Part shown: positions 24,558-35,104 of the stretch, piece after piece
How positions within the stretch are numbered: position 1 is the stretch's first letter
Layout: each line of letters opens with the position of its first letter
DNA from: Methanoregula sp. PtaB.Bin085
GTDB taxonomy: Archaea > Halobacteriota > Methanomicrobia > Methanomicrobiales > Methanospirillaceae
Length of the DNA: 64,000 nt
Direction: 5' to 3'
NCBI RefSeq assembly: GCF_002067035.1
Contig: NZ_MVQB01000060.1
Span: 1-64,000, forward strand
The notes under the pieces: generated by a model
The model's input: only the letters and a program-made list of their open reading frames with translations
Told to the model about the DNA's origin: nothing
Database searches by the model: none
Made by a program: the position numbers and the translations under genes

Positions 24558-25796
24558 CTATTTTGCCCCGGCCCTCGCCATCTTCTCCTCAACCATCTCA
24601 TCGACGAGTTTCCTGAGGGACTGCGGATTCTCCCGAACACTCCGGGCGATCCTCTCGGTATCATCCATCGCTTCCTCTGTAAGTTCGCCGCCGCATTCCG
24701 GACAGTATGTGGCAGTCGGCGGCACCTCCTTGCAGAGACAATGCGGGCAGACACCAGGGACAAAAACCGATTTCTGCACTTCCATATCCTTTATTCCGGC
24801 GATACCCATCACCGCGTTCTCTACATCAACAGATGAGAGGTTCACGTACTTCTCGACCATACCGGATCGCTTGCCCCAGCCGATCTTGCAAAGGATTGAT
24901 TCATTCATGTTCTGCTTCGCGTAATGGGTCAGCTTTGAGTGCCGCAACAAATGGAAGTGAATTTTGTCGGCCAGCACCTTATCGCCCTGCTGCTTCAGCT
25001 TCCTGCTGAATTTTTTCATGAGATACTGGAATCCGCTGTAAAGGTATGGCTTCCCCTCATGCGTCAGGAAAACAAAGTTATCGCCTTCAGGCGGAATGCC
25101 GTGGATTGCCGGATAATCCATCTTCCAGGTCTTCAGATAGGTCCACGCGGTCGGGCAGGGAATGTACCGGGGATAGCCGGTCTTCTTGTCGGTCGTGATG
25201 GAGATCCCGTGTTTGAGCTTCTGGATCTGCCGCCATCTCAGGTAGCCAGCCTCCTCGATGCGCAGGGCCGCATCAAAGACACACGCGATCAGGGCCCGCT
25301 CTTTGGAGTTCTCACAGACACCAATCAGCTTCTGCACATCCTCCTCCGTGAGCATGTCGTCAGGAGTTTTTGTCATCATCGGGGCCTTGGGGACCTTGAT
25401 CTCCTTGATTTCCTCGATCGGGATATTAACGATCTTTTTCTTGACAAGCCATTCCGAGAAAACCTTGAGGGAGAGGATATAATCGTGAATCGTATTTTCC
25501 GAGAACTTGTCACCATTAAGCCGCTTGCCGGTCTTGATCTTGGAGATTGCCTCCATGTATGCGCCGGTTGTCATTTCATTGTAAGGCCCTGGTAAAAAAT
25601 CACGGAGTCTGATGAGATGATCAACATAAAGTGCAATTCGGCCCCCGGATAAATTCTTCTTGGCCTTTCGCTCATAGAGGAATTCTTTTATGAGGGATAC
25701 ATCTGAGGGACTCAGCCGACCTTTTTCCATCTGTGGAGTCAGACGGGAATCAATGTATTCAGGACCGTCCCTTTGGTGAAAAACGTGATCCTGCAT
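24558..25796 (-). CDS. Tyrosine recombinase/integrase with zinc ribbon
   Basis: A 412-aa site-specific recombinase. An N-terminal SAM-like core-binding domain (about 35-125) precedes the catalytic domain, where Arg in DAALRIEEAG, the HLLRHS box and the nucleophile Tyr in GMVEKYVNLS are all visible. The C terminus carries CPHC...CPEC, a zinc ribbon seen in methanogen integrases. It most likely inserts and excises the element spanning the defence cargo, its gene being the right-hand end. It ends 8 bp from the PLD gene (convergent). No tRNA attachment site was found next to it. Confidence 0.88.
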   Translation of the reverse strand: MQDHVFHQRDGPEYIDSRLTPQMEKGRLSPSDVSLIKEFLYERKAKKNLSGGRIALYVDHLIRLRDFLPGPYNEMTTGAYMEAISKIKTGKRLNGDKFSENTIHDYILSLKVFSEWLVKKKIVNIPIEEIKEIKVPKAPMMTKTPDDMLTEEDVQKLIGVCENSKERALIACVFDAALRIEEAGYLRWRQIQKLKHGISITTDKKTGYPRYIPCPTAWTYLKTWKMDYPAIHGIPPEGDNFVFLTHEGKPYLYSGFQYLMKKFSRKLKQQGDKVLADKIHFHLLRHSKLTHYAKQNMNESILCKIGWGKRSGMVEKYVNLSSVDVENAVMGIAGIKDMEVQKSVFVPGVCPHCLCKEVPPTATYCPECGGELTEEAMDDTERIARSVRENPQSLRKLVDEMVEEKMARAGAK

Positions 25797-25825
25797 ATAT
25801 GAAATGAAGACTATGCGGAAGATAA

Positions 25826-25853
25826 GTGTAGTGGTCTTGATGTTCTACTACAC
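25826..25853. repeat. Inverted repeat ahead of the integrase
   Basis: GTGTAGT at 25826-25832 is complementary to ACTACAC at 25847-25853, 30 to 57 bases upstream of the integrase start. It might be an integrase arm site, operator or part of an attachment region. The remainder of 25797-26027 shows no gene. Confidence 0.35.
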
Positions 25854-26027
25854 TACGGGGGTTGGTGCTCTGCCCTGTCCTGAAACAGGAAAAAGGCGAA
25901 ATATCATTGGAGGTCCGGTGTGATAAGGATACCTTCGGAATGATCCCGGACAGGCACGACAGCCGTCATCTGCCGTGCAATCCGGAGATTTAACGGCGAA
26001 GACTGGAGAGAAATGGAAAAACCGATA

Positions 26028-26489
26028 TCATGACCCGATCATGATATCCGCAGGCGGCTTTTCGTGCCCCGGCTTTTTCACCGGCTCCTTGTGCTCCGGG
26101 GATCTGGGCTGTGCAGGAGGTTTCTGGATATGTTCCTCGGTCTTCGGTGTCCACTTGGGGAGATAGCCGAGAATCTCTTTTGTCACCTGCAGTTGTTCCC
26201 TGACAAGGACGGATATCTCAGTAAGGACCTTGTTCTGGGTGGCAATCATATTCACCAGTTCCGGAGGGATCGTTGCTGCCCCTTCAGGGATCTCGGGCTC
26301 CGGGTGGAGTTTTTTTATAAATTCCCCCCGGCGTTTCCATATCTTGCCGATGGAGTCAACGCCCTTCTTCTTGTCAGGAAAGGTTTCGCGGTAACGCTTG
26401 TAGAATTCGTGGCTGTCCTGGCACTGGACCACGAGGTCAATCTCGGACTGGTCGATCTTTTCGTATTTGCGTTTGTGGACACGGGGCAT
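26028..26489 (-). CDS. Hypothetical protein beside the integrase
   Basis: A 153-aa protein. The N-terminal half is helical and charged (KYEKIDQSEIDLVVQCQDS, FYKRYRETFPDKKKG) like a small DNA-binding domain with a possible HTH. The middle helix (ELVNMIATQNKVLTEISVLV) could form a coiled coil, and the Pro/Lys/Glu tail is disordered. It shares strand and spacing (231 bp) with the integrase and may be an accessory protein. Not a family I can name. Confidence 0.5.
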   Translation of the reverse strand: MPRVHKRKYEKIDQSEIDLVVQCQDSHEFYKRYRETFPDKKKGVDSIGKIWKRRGEFIKKLHPEPEIPEGAATIPPELVNMIATQNKVLTEISVLVREQLQVTKEILGYLPKWTPKTEEHIQKPPAQPRSPEHKEPVKKPGHEKPPADIMIGS

Positions 26490-27424
26490 GTCAAAAGATT
26501 GGATTTTTTCTGATTTGAACGTTACTCCGTCATAAAATCATGCGACTTCATTCATTGGATCGCATACTTTCTGCCGTTGTCACAGAGATTACCTGAAAAA
26601 TGGATTCGTTCAGGTCATGGTTTCTCTCCAGAAACTGATATTCATCGGAATGTCCGGATTACAATAGAAATCGAAAGTTTTCAATCCATATAGTCTCCAT
26701 CCGATGAATTGAAAATCAAAATTCAGGTTTTTTCAAATAATGACGATGATTAAATGATTCAGAATAATCAGTGGCAAACAATAGAACCGGGAGAGGTACG
26801 CTGCAGGAGGTTTCCAGCCCATGGCTTGCCAGGGGCACAACTCCGTGAGAGAAAAATGAAGATGATGGATTTTCACGACTGCAATTTGAAAATGAAAAAA
26901 TTTGCTTTTTAAAGTATTAAGATGTAAGAAATCAAAAAATTGAAAACAAAAAAATTCATCACAAACCGACAGGACAATGATATCGTCATTTCCAAAATTA
27001 TAATTGGAAATCCAGGAATATCCAATGATTTACACCGATAATTAAATGTTTAAAAAATTAAGAGGGCGAAATTTTCAGATGTAGAATTTGAAGAATTCTG
27101 ATTATGTTCACAAAATCAACGCCCTGAAATTTCACAATTCCATAATTTACGAAGGAGAAGAGAAGTTGATTCGATTACAATTTTCGGATGCTCAATGAAA
27201 CCTATAACGAGGCCGGAATCCAGCCGGGGAATACCACCGGCGCTGTCAAAAGCCGCATAGCGAGATCAGAGTCCAATTGCCATCGTCCCTCACATGGATA
27301 CGGGGGAAAGAATACCAGAATCGATGTGCGGGACGGAGCGACGCACATCCGGGAATGGAAGAAACCGCCCCTGGAGAAGATCAAATACAAAAATATAAGA
27401 GATCAAGGTCAAAAATACACCGAT
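26490..27424. other. AT-rich region without a supported gene
   Basis: About 0.9 kb with no reading frame that has both a start signal and protein-like composition. It is rich in A/T runs and short frames only. The 81-aa frame at 27188 lacks a ribosome-binding site and looks random. Confidence 0.6.
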
Positions 27425-27433
27425 TTTATATAG
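27425..27433 (+). promoter_or_regulatory. Putative TATA box for a small gene
   Basis: TTTATATAG. With transcription starting about 25 bases further on (near 27453), a short leader with GGGAG (27472-27476) would precede the ATG at 27485. Confidence 0.35.
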
Positions 27434-27484
27434 CATTATGTGGTTTATGATAAGGGGCGACGCGGTTATTCGGGAGAGAAAAAT

Positions 27485-27637
27485 ATGAAATTAAAAGACA
27501 CGGAATTTAAAAAGAGACCTTTCTGGGGGATTTCCGTACGAAAGGATTCACAGTCACCGGAACCGCAGGATGAACGCAAGAAACAGGGTGCTTATGCCTT
27601 CTCATCTGTCCCGGAGAGGGGGAAATACTGCTGGTAG
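27485..27637 (+). CDS. Possible 50-aa basic protein
   Basis: A short frame beginning MKLKDTEFKKRPFWGISVRK behind GGGAG and a well-placed TATA-like box. It is strongly basic and overlaps the 3' end of the convergent XerA-like gene by 46 bp. Support comes only from the start signals, so it remains tentative. Confidence 0.3.
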   Translation: MKLKDTEFKKRPFWGISVRKDSQSPEPQDERKKQGAYAFSSVPERGKYCW

Positions 27638-28512
27638 ACCTGCCGCCGTTCATCAATATCTGTGTGGAGATAAATCTCCGTGGTCTTGATGGAGGTATGG
27701 CCGAGGTTCTCCTGGACAACGCGGAGGTTCTTCGAACGCTTGTAGAGTTCGCTTGCATAACTGTGACGGATCTTGTGAGGGGTGATGCCCTGCGGAGCGT
27801 AGTGGCGGAAGATATGCTGGATGGCACGGGAGGAGATATGCTTTCCCTGCTGTCCGACAAAGAGCGGCCCGATGATCCGGTTGCCGATGAACTTCGAGAT
27901 CTCGCCAAGGGTTTCCTCGTCAACAAAAACGGTCCGGATCTTATCACCCTTCCCGCGGATCCTGATGGTATGTTCATCGAAATCGATGTCTTCGATATTG
28001 ATGCTGCAGAGCTCCGAGACCCGGACCCCGGTTGCGTAGATGGTCCTTACAATCAGCTTGTCCCGGATGTCCCCGATGGAATCGATAAGGCGGAGAACCT
28101 GATTGTGTTTCAGGTATTTTACTTCCTGCTGTTTGATTCGCGGCCGGTCGATCCCGGTCAGGGGATTGGCCCTGACAACATTCTGGGAGTAGAGAAAGCG
28201 GTAAAAGGAGCTGAGTGTCGAGATAATCCGGTGGAACGTCTTGGGTTTATAGGTCTGCATCGATGAGACAAACGATAAAAAATCATTCACCATGACCGGA
28301 CTCACCTCAACAGGTGTGTCGAGCCGGGCCTTTTCGAAGTCCTTCCAGTAGAAAACGAGCTTCGTCACATCCGTGTTGCGGCGGAGCCATATATAGTACC
28401 CGAAGTGCCTGATGACCTGTTCGTAACTGTCCAGGGTACGGGGGGAATAGTTGCGCATACGGAGGTAATTCCGGTAGCTCTTGAGCCACTCAGAAAAATA
28501 CCCGCTTTCCAT
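27592..28512 (-). CDS. xerA: XerA/XerC-D-type tyrosine recombinase
   Basis: A 306-aa recombinase of standard Xer length. The N-terminal SAM-like domain (about 1-100) is followed by the catalytic domain with Arg in ATGVRVSEL, the HKIRHS box, His in LGHTS and the nucleophile Tyr in TEIYLHTD. Archaeal XerA resolves chromosome dimers at dif; paralogues move plasmids. It lies outside the proposed element end at 25796 and faces a 3.8-kb gene-free region, where a dif-like site could be sought. A housekeeping role is favoured by length and lack of extra domains, but a mobile-element origin cannot be excluded. Confidence 0.8.
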   Translation of the reverse strand: MESGYFSEWLKSYRNYLRMRNYSPRTLDSYEQVIRHFGYYIWLRRNTDVTKLVFYWKDFEKARLDTPVEVSPVMVNDFLSFVSSMQTYKPKTFHRIISTLSSFYRFLYSQNVVRANPLTGIDRPRIKQQEVKYLKHNQVLRLIDSIGDIRDKLIVRTIYATGVRVSELCSINIEDIDFDEHTIRIRGKGDKIRTVFVDEETLGEISKFIGNRIIGPLFVGQQGKHISSRAIQHIFRHYAPQGITPHKIRHSYASELYKRSKNLRVVQENLGHTSIKTTEIYLHTDIDERRQVYQQYFPLSGTDEKA

Positions 28513-31150
28513 GCTCTATTCTATCTTATCTCCAAATAATAAAGGTTTGCGCAGAATAGACGTTCTGCGAAGTGCCCAAATTGCGATATCTCCACAGGAA
28601 ATCGCGCAAATTTTCTGATGGGATGATTCCTGCCTTCCCGCCGGAAACAAACTCCACTGGAAACAATGGTTGGGCCTTATCATGCAAAACGACCGATTTT
28701 TCATTTGCCGCTGACAATTCATCCAAAGTTTATAGGATCCTTGTACAGAACGCGAATATGAGGATTTTCAGTCGTTACTTCCAGGGGACCGTATTATTCA
28801 TCGCATTATGGTGAACAGCGAGCGGGCATACTTTTATGGATTATGACCTGAAAACGGGATGCAGGAAATGAAAAAAAATCCCTGGCGGGTCTGCAGCTGG
28901 TCTTCAGGATATGCAACCGGAGGATACAGGGTTTTTCCTGCTTTCCTCCCGATCATCAGGGGCACGATCTGATATTGACAGGATTGCCATAACCTGTTTC
29001 TCTCCAGCAATCAGGCCCTGAAAGGATCTTTGTTGTTACTTTCCGGGGCTATGGCAATCTTGTATGCCGGGTTACGGTAACCTTTTCAGGAACGGTTACA
29101 GCACCGTAATTTCATACACGAAAAACTGGAAGATAGTACCAGGGAGATCAATTTCCAGGAGTGCGGTTCCCAAGCCACGCAAACCACATTTTCTGGTTCG
29201 GAATCAGATTTTTTAGACAATCTGCATCTTCACAGATATGGTTGTTGGGAATTTACTGGTTGAAATAACCGCAATGCAGGAATCCTCCCGTCCGCGTTTC
29301 AACCATGGCTTGTTTGGAATTGTGATGAAGGTCAAGAGCCACGGATAATCAGGGCAAGTTACAATAATCACTCTCGCCTGAGACAGAATGCATAATGTCT
29401 CATTCATGTAAACCAATGAGAATAGCAAATAACCATCGCTATCATCCCGAAGGAAAATATTGTCGAAGAGAGACTGGTGCAACCGAGGCCTGATTGTCGG
29501 AAGACAGTTATCCCAATTCCGCACATTTCCGAAAATTCCGGTTTTTTGCTTTGCTCCAATGCATTTTCGGGCATCACATATAATGATCTCCGTAAGAATG
29601 TATGAAACAATAGAAATTTCGGATTTCCAAAGTATGGGGTAAAAACAGGAATTCGTAGGATAAAAATGATCGGGGTAATAATTTTCCAGTATCACCGGGT
29701 AAAGGGGAAATCGTAATAGACACGGAATAGAGGATTGAAACCTTCTTGCTGGATGCCTCGGCTATCAGACAGAAATGCCATAATAAAAATGGGGGCACCA
29801 TTTTTCCCGATTGTATCTGAGAAGGTTGTGGTATAGACCAGGCATCACGAGGGCAGATTATTTATCCTGACATATGATCCAGTTCAATTGGAATCCGAAA
29901 AAAATTGTATAAGATACGAGATAAAATAATTATCTAAAGTTTTGAGATTCACATTTCTTGTTTGGGTAATTTCAGGAAATTATTTCAATTTGGAATCATT
30001 TTCAAGGGAAAAAGGGTGTTATTGAGAGAGAAAAACGATGAATATCAATCTGACAGGATCAAACAGAATGTTTCCAATATATCTGAATCCAAAAAAATCT
30101 ACTATTTACGACAATAACCAGAATTTTAAAAATTCAGCATTTCCAATTTATGACGTATTTTTCGCAATCAGCAATAATATTTGATGACTATCCCGGATTA
30201 CTCCGATAAATATGAGTATTGAACGCGAAGTACCAAAAAATAGGTTTCCCAATGCTTTTATTCTTCATGACGATAAAATGGATATCTGAATATCAGGATT
30301 TTCCAATTAACATCAGGATTTTTATCCGATACGTATTTGGAATGAAATCATTTGGTCTGTTGAGCACGGATCTGATATCCACCGGGAGAAGTAGGCAGAT
30401 GCAGGGTGTTGGAATATTGAGATTCGAATTTTCTCATTCAACCTGATTTGATTTCGAAAAATTTCGATATATGATGAGAGATTAGAGAATCGAATTCTTT
30501 TGATATACAAATAATTATCGGGAATAAACCGCCGCTGAAAAATCAGGAACGCAAAATAAATCCGCACTTTTTATCATTATACCAAAATCATACACGATTA
30601 TTAACGAGGAAAATACCGCGCAATTAACAAAATATCAACAACCCGACAGAGGCCTGCCGGCTCAGGATTTATTGAAGACCGGAAGAATGGTGAGAGGATA
30701 ATCAGAGCATTAACCGGAAACATCCCGGGATTTTCTTCGTACATGTGTCCGGGACATGTCATTTGACTCCGCCTGGCATTAGTGGTCTCATAGGACTCCC
30801 CATATCTCTCATCGATAGGATTCCGATACTTGTTGTACCTGTGTCTGATGGATTCGGCTCACCAGGGTTTCCCATTGTATCAACGGCCCTTAAAGATTAA
30901 AAATTAGGCTTCTTTTTGCGATCTAACCGAGATTTTTCGATATAAAAACAGAACCAATTGAAATCCCGGTTCTTATTATAAACCATATATTGCTATAACA
31001 AAAAGGGGAATTTCTAGCCCCCTTCCGCTAATAATTGCAGATTTCGCTTCTTGCAGGTATTTCTTCATGAAAGCCCTCTTACGAACCTGCCTTTATCACG
31101 GCAAATCCGAAAGTTGAAGCACCTTCATCATCATTCAATAAGCTGATTCG
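28513..31150. other. Gene-poor AT-rich region
   Basis: About 2.6 kb with no convincing gene on either strand. Frames up to 160 aa exist (29213-29695 minus) but have no start signals and atypical composition (many Cys, Trp and Ile in random order). Stretches around 29.9-30.6 kb are especially A/T-rich. Probably decayed DNA after insertions. Confidence 0.6.
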
Positions 31151-31229
31151 ATGAGGATATTAGTCTCCGATGACCGGTTTTACTTCCATGGGCTTACACA
31201 AGAGTGTATTCGAACCAGCAGATCAAAAT

Positions 31230-32130
31230 TTTATAACAACAGAAGAAATGACCGAGGACAAGTCATGGAAAATCACCAATTCGATTACATCAGATACCTG
31301 GTAGCGGCGCAATCCGATGAATCGTGTGCGTAAACAGCCGGGTGTTATTCGGTTAACGATCTGATAGGAGCGCATGACAGAATCAATCCGTTTCTGACAA
31401 GGCGGTCCCTAACTCCGGGAGAGTTGTGGAACGAGGTTGAACGATATATTGAACGAAGATGTCGCTGGCTGATACCACACGAAACGGTCATCGGTGCAAT
31501 CCAATAGAAACAGATCAAACTGAGGTATTACCGATGGAGTTGCAAGCACCCTTCAGGAGTTAAGAGAATCGGTATGATAACTCTTGTCCGGAACGATGAT
31601 GTCAATACTTACACGGTCGATTGCCGGATTTATGATATAGACGGCGATGCGTTTTCAAGGAACGATCATTTCCGGGACCTGCTCAAGGGAGCATCATGGA
31701 GAGGGTCCCAACCGTATTTCGTAATGTTTGAGAGTTGGTATTCCGGAATTGACAGCCTGAAATGTCGGAGGGAACTGATTCACACGCATCAGGAAGAACC
31801 GAAAAGTAAACCCGGACCATACCGACGATCGCCCGATATCTTCCCTCACAATTCCTGACGATGGCTTGAATGTTCATATGAAGAATCTGAGTTTGTTCGA
31901 GTTTTCGTATGGATTGGATGGGAAAGAGCGGTTCCGGGCAACGAATTTCCTCACTAGGGATCACCAGGGCAGAAGAAATCTTCAGGATATCAGCTGGTAT
32001 CACCGCAATCTTAAAGAACTATGTTGCGTGGAGCATTCCAGAAGCTGGCCATGCAGATTATCTGGCTCAGCTGAAATATGCACTCGATATTTTTCTGGTG
32101 GACGACCCTAATTCCTTAAGATTAACAATG
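31230..32130 (+). pseudogene. Decayed transposase (IS701-like DDE type)
   Basis: Several frames together carry pieces of one transposase: KQIKLRYYRWSCKHPSGVKR near 31510; DCRIYDIDGDAFSRNDHFRD with FESWYSGIDSL near 31620-31760, which resembles the DDE core of IS701-like enzymes; and WYHRNLKELCCVEHSR near 32000, like the last DDE motif (YHR..K...GVE). Frameshifts and stops break it. A block of about 190 bp bounded by GCAATCC at 31309-31315 and 31496-31502 interrupts the 5' part. The first 80 bp resemble DNA at 35390-35470 in opposite orientation. Confidence 0.6.
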
Positions 32131-32349
32131 AACGACACATTGCGCGAGTGTATTATCATAGTACCTGCATGGTGACCGGCCTTACGCATTCCTGATGACC
32201 GGCAATATTCATTCTCCGACGTAAAATCGCATTTTTAATCCTTAATGTAAACCAAATACTGCTATATGTTATAATACCCTATAGGTAACCGGAATGACAT
32301 CCGGTCTGAAAAAAAACCTTTATCGACGACATGGAAAGGAAGTAATGCA

Positions 32350-33210
32350 ATGGATAATCTGGATTCACGGCAGGAGATAAATAAATATAAAAAATTCAAA
32401 AAAGTTGACGGAGCAGCATACCGGAAGGTTAATGCTTTCCTTCGTAAGCGGACATATATCACAGCCAGGGAATGGGCCCTCGCCCGTCTCTGCACGGATT
32501 TCCGTACCTCCGGCGGTGCTGAAATGACATTTATCGGTCAGCATCTCCCCGAACTTGTTCCATTCATGGAAGATACCTATACTCCCCAGGCAGTGAACCA
32601 GGCCCGCAACGCCTTCAAGAAAAAAGTGCGTAAATCGAGTGCTACCTTCTTTTACGGGGCCATGTGCGGTTTTTTTACCACTGACGAACTGGACGATCTG
32701 CTGTTTGAAGCAAGTGAGGTAGCACGTTTTCTACTCGAAGTCGAAGGCACAACGCTGGATATTGACGAAGAGATTGATATTGAGGATCGTATTACCAAGG
32801 TGATGCGAGGAGTAGGGGAGGCTGCCAAAACCCTCCTGAAAAATCGGGGAGAGGAAAGCCGCTCCCAAGATACACCGGAAGGATCGGTTGTTAAAGCAAT
32901 TGCTGCAGGTGGGGAGGGGCAGCCAGGGGAATCCGGAAACCCTCCCGAGGGAACAATGGCTGATGATAGTAAAACCTCTCCTGCTTTTTTCCCGACACCT
33001 TCGGATCCTGCAGCGGAATCAGAAGTACATGATACTGAACGGGAAAATTCCCATGAAGTCCCTGTTTTTAATAAATCAGGAGACATGTCCGACCTTGAAC
33101 GACAGGATACCGGGACCACACGATATTCCGCAGATATGAATAATCCTGAACCACAGACAGACAAGAACATACCTTCCGGTGAGAATGTCCCGGAAAAGGA
33201 TGATGCATGA
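32350..33210 (+). CDS. Conserved euryarchaeal protein (DUF5806-like)
   Basis: A 286-aa protein. Residues 10-135 (KYKKFKKVDGAAYRKVNAFL, ITAREWALARLCTDFRT, FFYGAMCGFFTTDELDDLL) form a compact helical domain that I recall as conserved in haloarchaea and methanogens under DUF5806. The second half is low-complexity, rich in Pro, Ser, Glu and Asp, and probably disordered. Its stop overlaps the start of the MobB gene by 4 bp (ATGA). Function unknown. Confidence 0.6.
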   Translation: MDNLDSRQEINKYKKFKKVDGAAYRKVNAFLRKRTYITAREWALARLCTDFRTSGGAEMTFIGQHLPELVPFMEDTYTPQAVNQARNAFKKKVRKSSATFFYGAMCGFFTTDELDDLLFEASEVARFLLEVEGTTLDIDEEIDIEDRITKVMRGVGEAAKTLLKNRGEESRSQDTPEGSVVKAIAAGGEGQPGESGNPPEGTMADDSKTSPAFFPTPSDPAAESEVHDTERENSHEVPVFNKSGDMSDLERQDTGTTRYSADMNNPEPQTDKNIPSGENVPEKDDA

Positions 33211-33620
33211 AAATCATTCAGGTTACCGGACGATCCAATTCCGGCAAAACAACATTCATTAAAACCCTCATCCCGCAACTGAATAAAAAAGGGAGGGTTG
33301 CGGTGATCAAACACCTTGCTGACCATGAATACATACTTGAAAAAGGAAAAGACACAACCTTGTTTTTCGCTGCCGGTGCAGATATCTCTACGGGTATCGA
33401 CGGGGATAAATCAGTAGTTGCTATACGGAACAATTCGCTGGACACGATCCTCAAATTGCTCAAGGCACTTGGGATGGACTATGTTGTTATTGAAGGGTTC
33501 AAGGAGCGTAATTTCAAGAAAATCGTCATTGGCGATCTGCAGATTGAAGGATGTATTTTACGCGATCCTGCCGTAGAAGATGTAGTATCTTCAGTTGATC
33601 AGTTTGATACTTACAATTAA
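33207..33620 (+). CDS. mobB: MobB-like GTP-binding protein
   Basis: A 137-aa P-loop protein with TGRSNSGKTTF at residues 7-17 and VIKHLADHEY, matching MobB, which binds GTP and aids attachment of GMP to molybdopterin. Methanogens need molybdo- or tungstopterin for formylmethanofuran dehydrogenase and formate dehydrogenase. It is shorter than bacterial MobB (about 170 aa) but the core is present. Coupled by ATGA to the upstream gene and 22 bp from the mutase gene. Confidence 0.8.
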   Translation: MKIIQVTGRSNSGKTTFIKTLIPQLNKKGRVAVIKHLADHEYILEKGKDTTLFFAAGADISTGIDGDKSVVAIRNNSLDTILKLLKALGMDYVVIEGFKERNFKKIVIGDLQIEGCILRDPAVEDVVSSVDQFDTYN

Positions 33621-33642
33621 TACAGGGTTCAAGGGAAGGGGT

Positions 33643-35007
33643 ATGACTACACAAAAAATGCAAAAACGATTGTTCGGCACGAACGGTGTCAGGGGGATTG
33701 CAGGGAAAGACATGACACCGGACCTCGCTTTTTCTATCGGCCTGGCGCTGGGTAGTATGAGGAGGGGGAGGATAGCCGTCGGCCGCGATACCCGGACTTC
33801 TGGTGAAACGCTCGGCAAGGCACTCAAGGCCGGTGTGCTGGCAACCGGATGTGATGTTGACGATTGCGGTATTCTCCCGACACCAGCTCTCCAGTATATC
33901 GTCAGAGACGGGTATTCCGGAGGCGCGATGATCACTGCTTCCCACAATCCTCCTGAATATAATGGTGTCAAGATTATCGAACCTGACGGTACAGAAATGG
34001 GTGATGAAGAAACAATCCGCCTGGAGGGGCTGATCTTCTCTTCCAAATCGGAGGCAGCATCATGGGATAGGGCGGGTAAGGAGAAACAGGTCACCCATCT
34101 CATTAACCGGTATATTGAAGGAATCATCAGCCAGTTTCCTGGTTTGCCGGGAAACGGAATGACTGTTGTTGTGGATCCCGGGTCAGGCCCTGCATGTATC
34201 ACCACACCAAAGATCCTGGAAGGACTTGGCTGCCGGGTCCTCACGGTCAACGGTATTATGGATGGAACGTTTCCCGGAAGACTTCCGGAGCCTTCTGCAG
34301 AAGGCCTGAAAAACCTATCAGATCTGGTAGTCAGCAGCGGGGCTTCCTTTGGAGTTGCCCATGACGGAGATGCTGACCGGGCGGTTTTTGTCGATGAGAA
34401 GGGCGGATATATTGAAGAAAATGCAGAATTTGCCCTTGTCGTACAAAGTATCTGCAGGAAGAAAAAAGGAATAATTGTTACACCGGTAAGCTCAGGTCAG
34501 GTAGTCGAAGAGACTGCCCGTGCCGAAGGGAGTACTGTCAGATATACTCCTGTCGGTAGTATCTATGTAGCGCGGACGATGCGTACACTCCTTGAGAACG
34601 GAGAACCGGTGATTTTTGGAGGGGAAGGAAATGGCGGCCTGATCTTTCCGGATCACCAGTTCTGCCGGGACGGGGGTATGACTGCTGCCATGATGGTGTC
34701 CCTCCTTGCCGAATCAAGGAAAAAACTTTCAGATCTTATCAGTTACCTTCCGGAGAGATACATCGTAAAAGAGAAAATTGCCGTAAAAAATGGTGCTGAT
34801 ATAATCGCTTCTCTCCCCCGGTGTTATCCCGACAGCAGGCTCGACCTTACAGACGGAGTAAAAATATATAACGGTGACTCGTGGGCCCTTGTCCGGGCAT
34901 CGGGAACAGAACCGATTATCCGGATTATTATCGATACAAACAGTTCTTCAGCAGGTACTGAATTCTATCAGGATCTGAAATCCCGTTTAAAGACACTCCT
35001 GGAATAA
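33643..35007 (+). CDS. glmM: Phosphoglucosamine mutase/phosphomannomutase family
   Basis: A 454-aa alpha-D-phosphohexomutase. All four domain signatures are present: the phosphoserine loop TASHNPPEYNG with Ser100, the metal loop DGDADR near residue 245, the sugar-binding GGEGNGG near 327, and the phosphate-binding RASGTEPIIRI near 425. It interconverts glucosamine-6-P and -1-P (or mannose phosphates) for surface polysaccharides. The start at 33643 is chosen because GGGAAGGGG lies just before it; the frame extends to 33595. Substrate choice between GlmM and ManB cannot be settled by motif alone. Confidence 0.85.
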   Translation: MTTQKMQKRLFGTNGVRGIAGKDMTPDLAFSIGLALGSMRRGRIAVGRDTRTSGETLGKALKAGVLATGCDVDDCGILPTPALQYIVRDGYSGGAMITASHNPPEYNGVKIIEPDGTEMGDEETIRLEGLIFSSKSEAASWDRAGKEKQVTHLINRYIEGIISQFPGLPGNGMTVVVDPGSGPACITTPKILEGLGCRVLTVNGIMDGTFPGRLPEPSAEGLKNLSDLVVSSGASFGVAHDGDADRAVFVDEKGGYIEENAEFALVVQSICRKKKGIIVTPVSSGQVVEETARAEGSTVRYTPVGSIYVARTMRTLLENGEPVIFGGEGNGGLIFPDHQFCRDGGMTAAMMVSLLAESRKKLSDLISYLPERYIVKEKIAVKNGADIIASLPRCYPDSRLDLTDGVKIYNGDSWALVRASGTEPIIRIIIDTNSSSAGTEFYQDLKSRLKTLLE

Positions 35008-35104
35008 GCAGCATCGGAATAATTATGGGTGATTACTCGATAAGATTCACCATACTTATATTTTCAAGGGCGAATCAAAACATTGTCGTTCCGGTGATTA
35101 TACT
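35008..35104. other. Spacer after the mutase gene
   Basis: No gene. Contains the 3' boundary between the chromosomal operon and the transposase debris that follows. Confidence 0.4.

Noticed and set aside
27188-27433. 81-aa frame
   Set aside because: Random-looking sequence and no start signals.
29213-29695. 160-aa minus-strand frame in the gene-poor region
   Set aside because: No ribosome-binding site or promoter, odd composition and no domain; more likely chance in AT-rich DNA.
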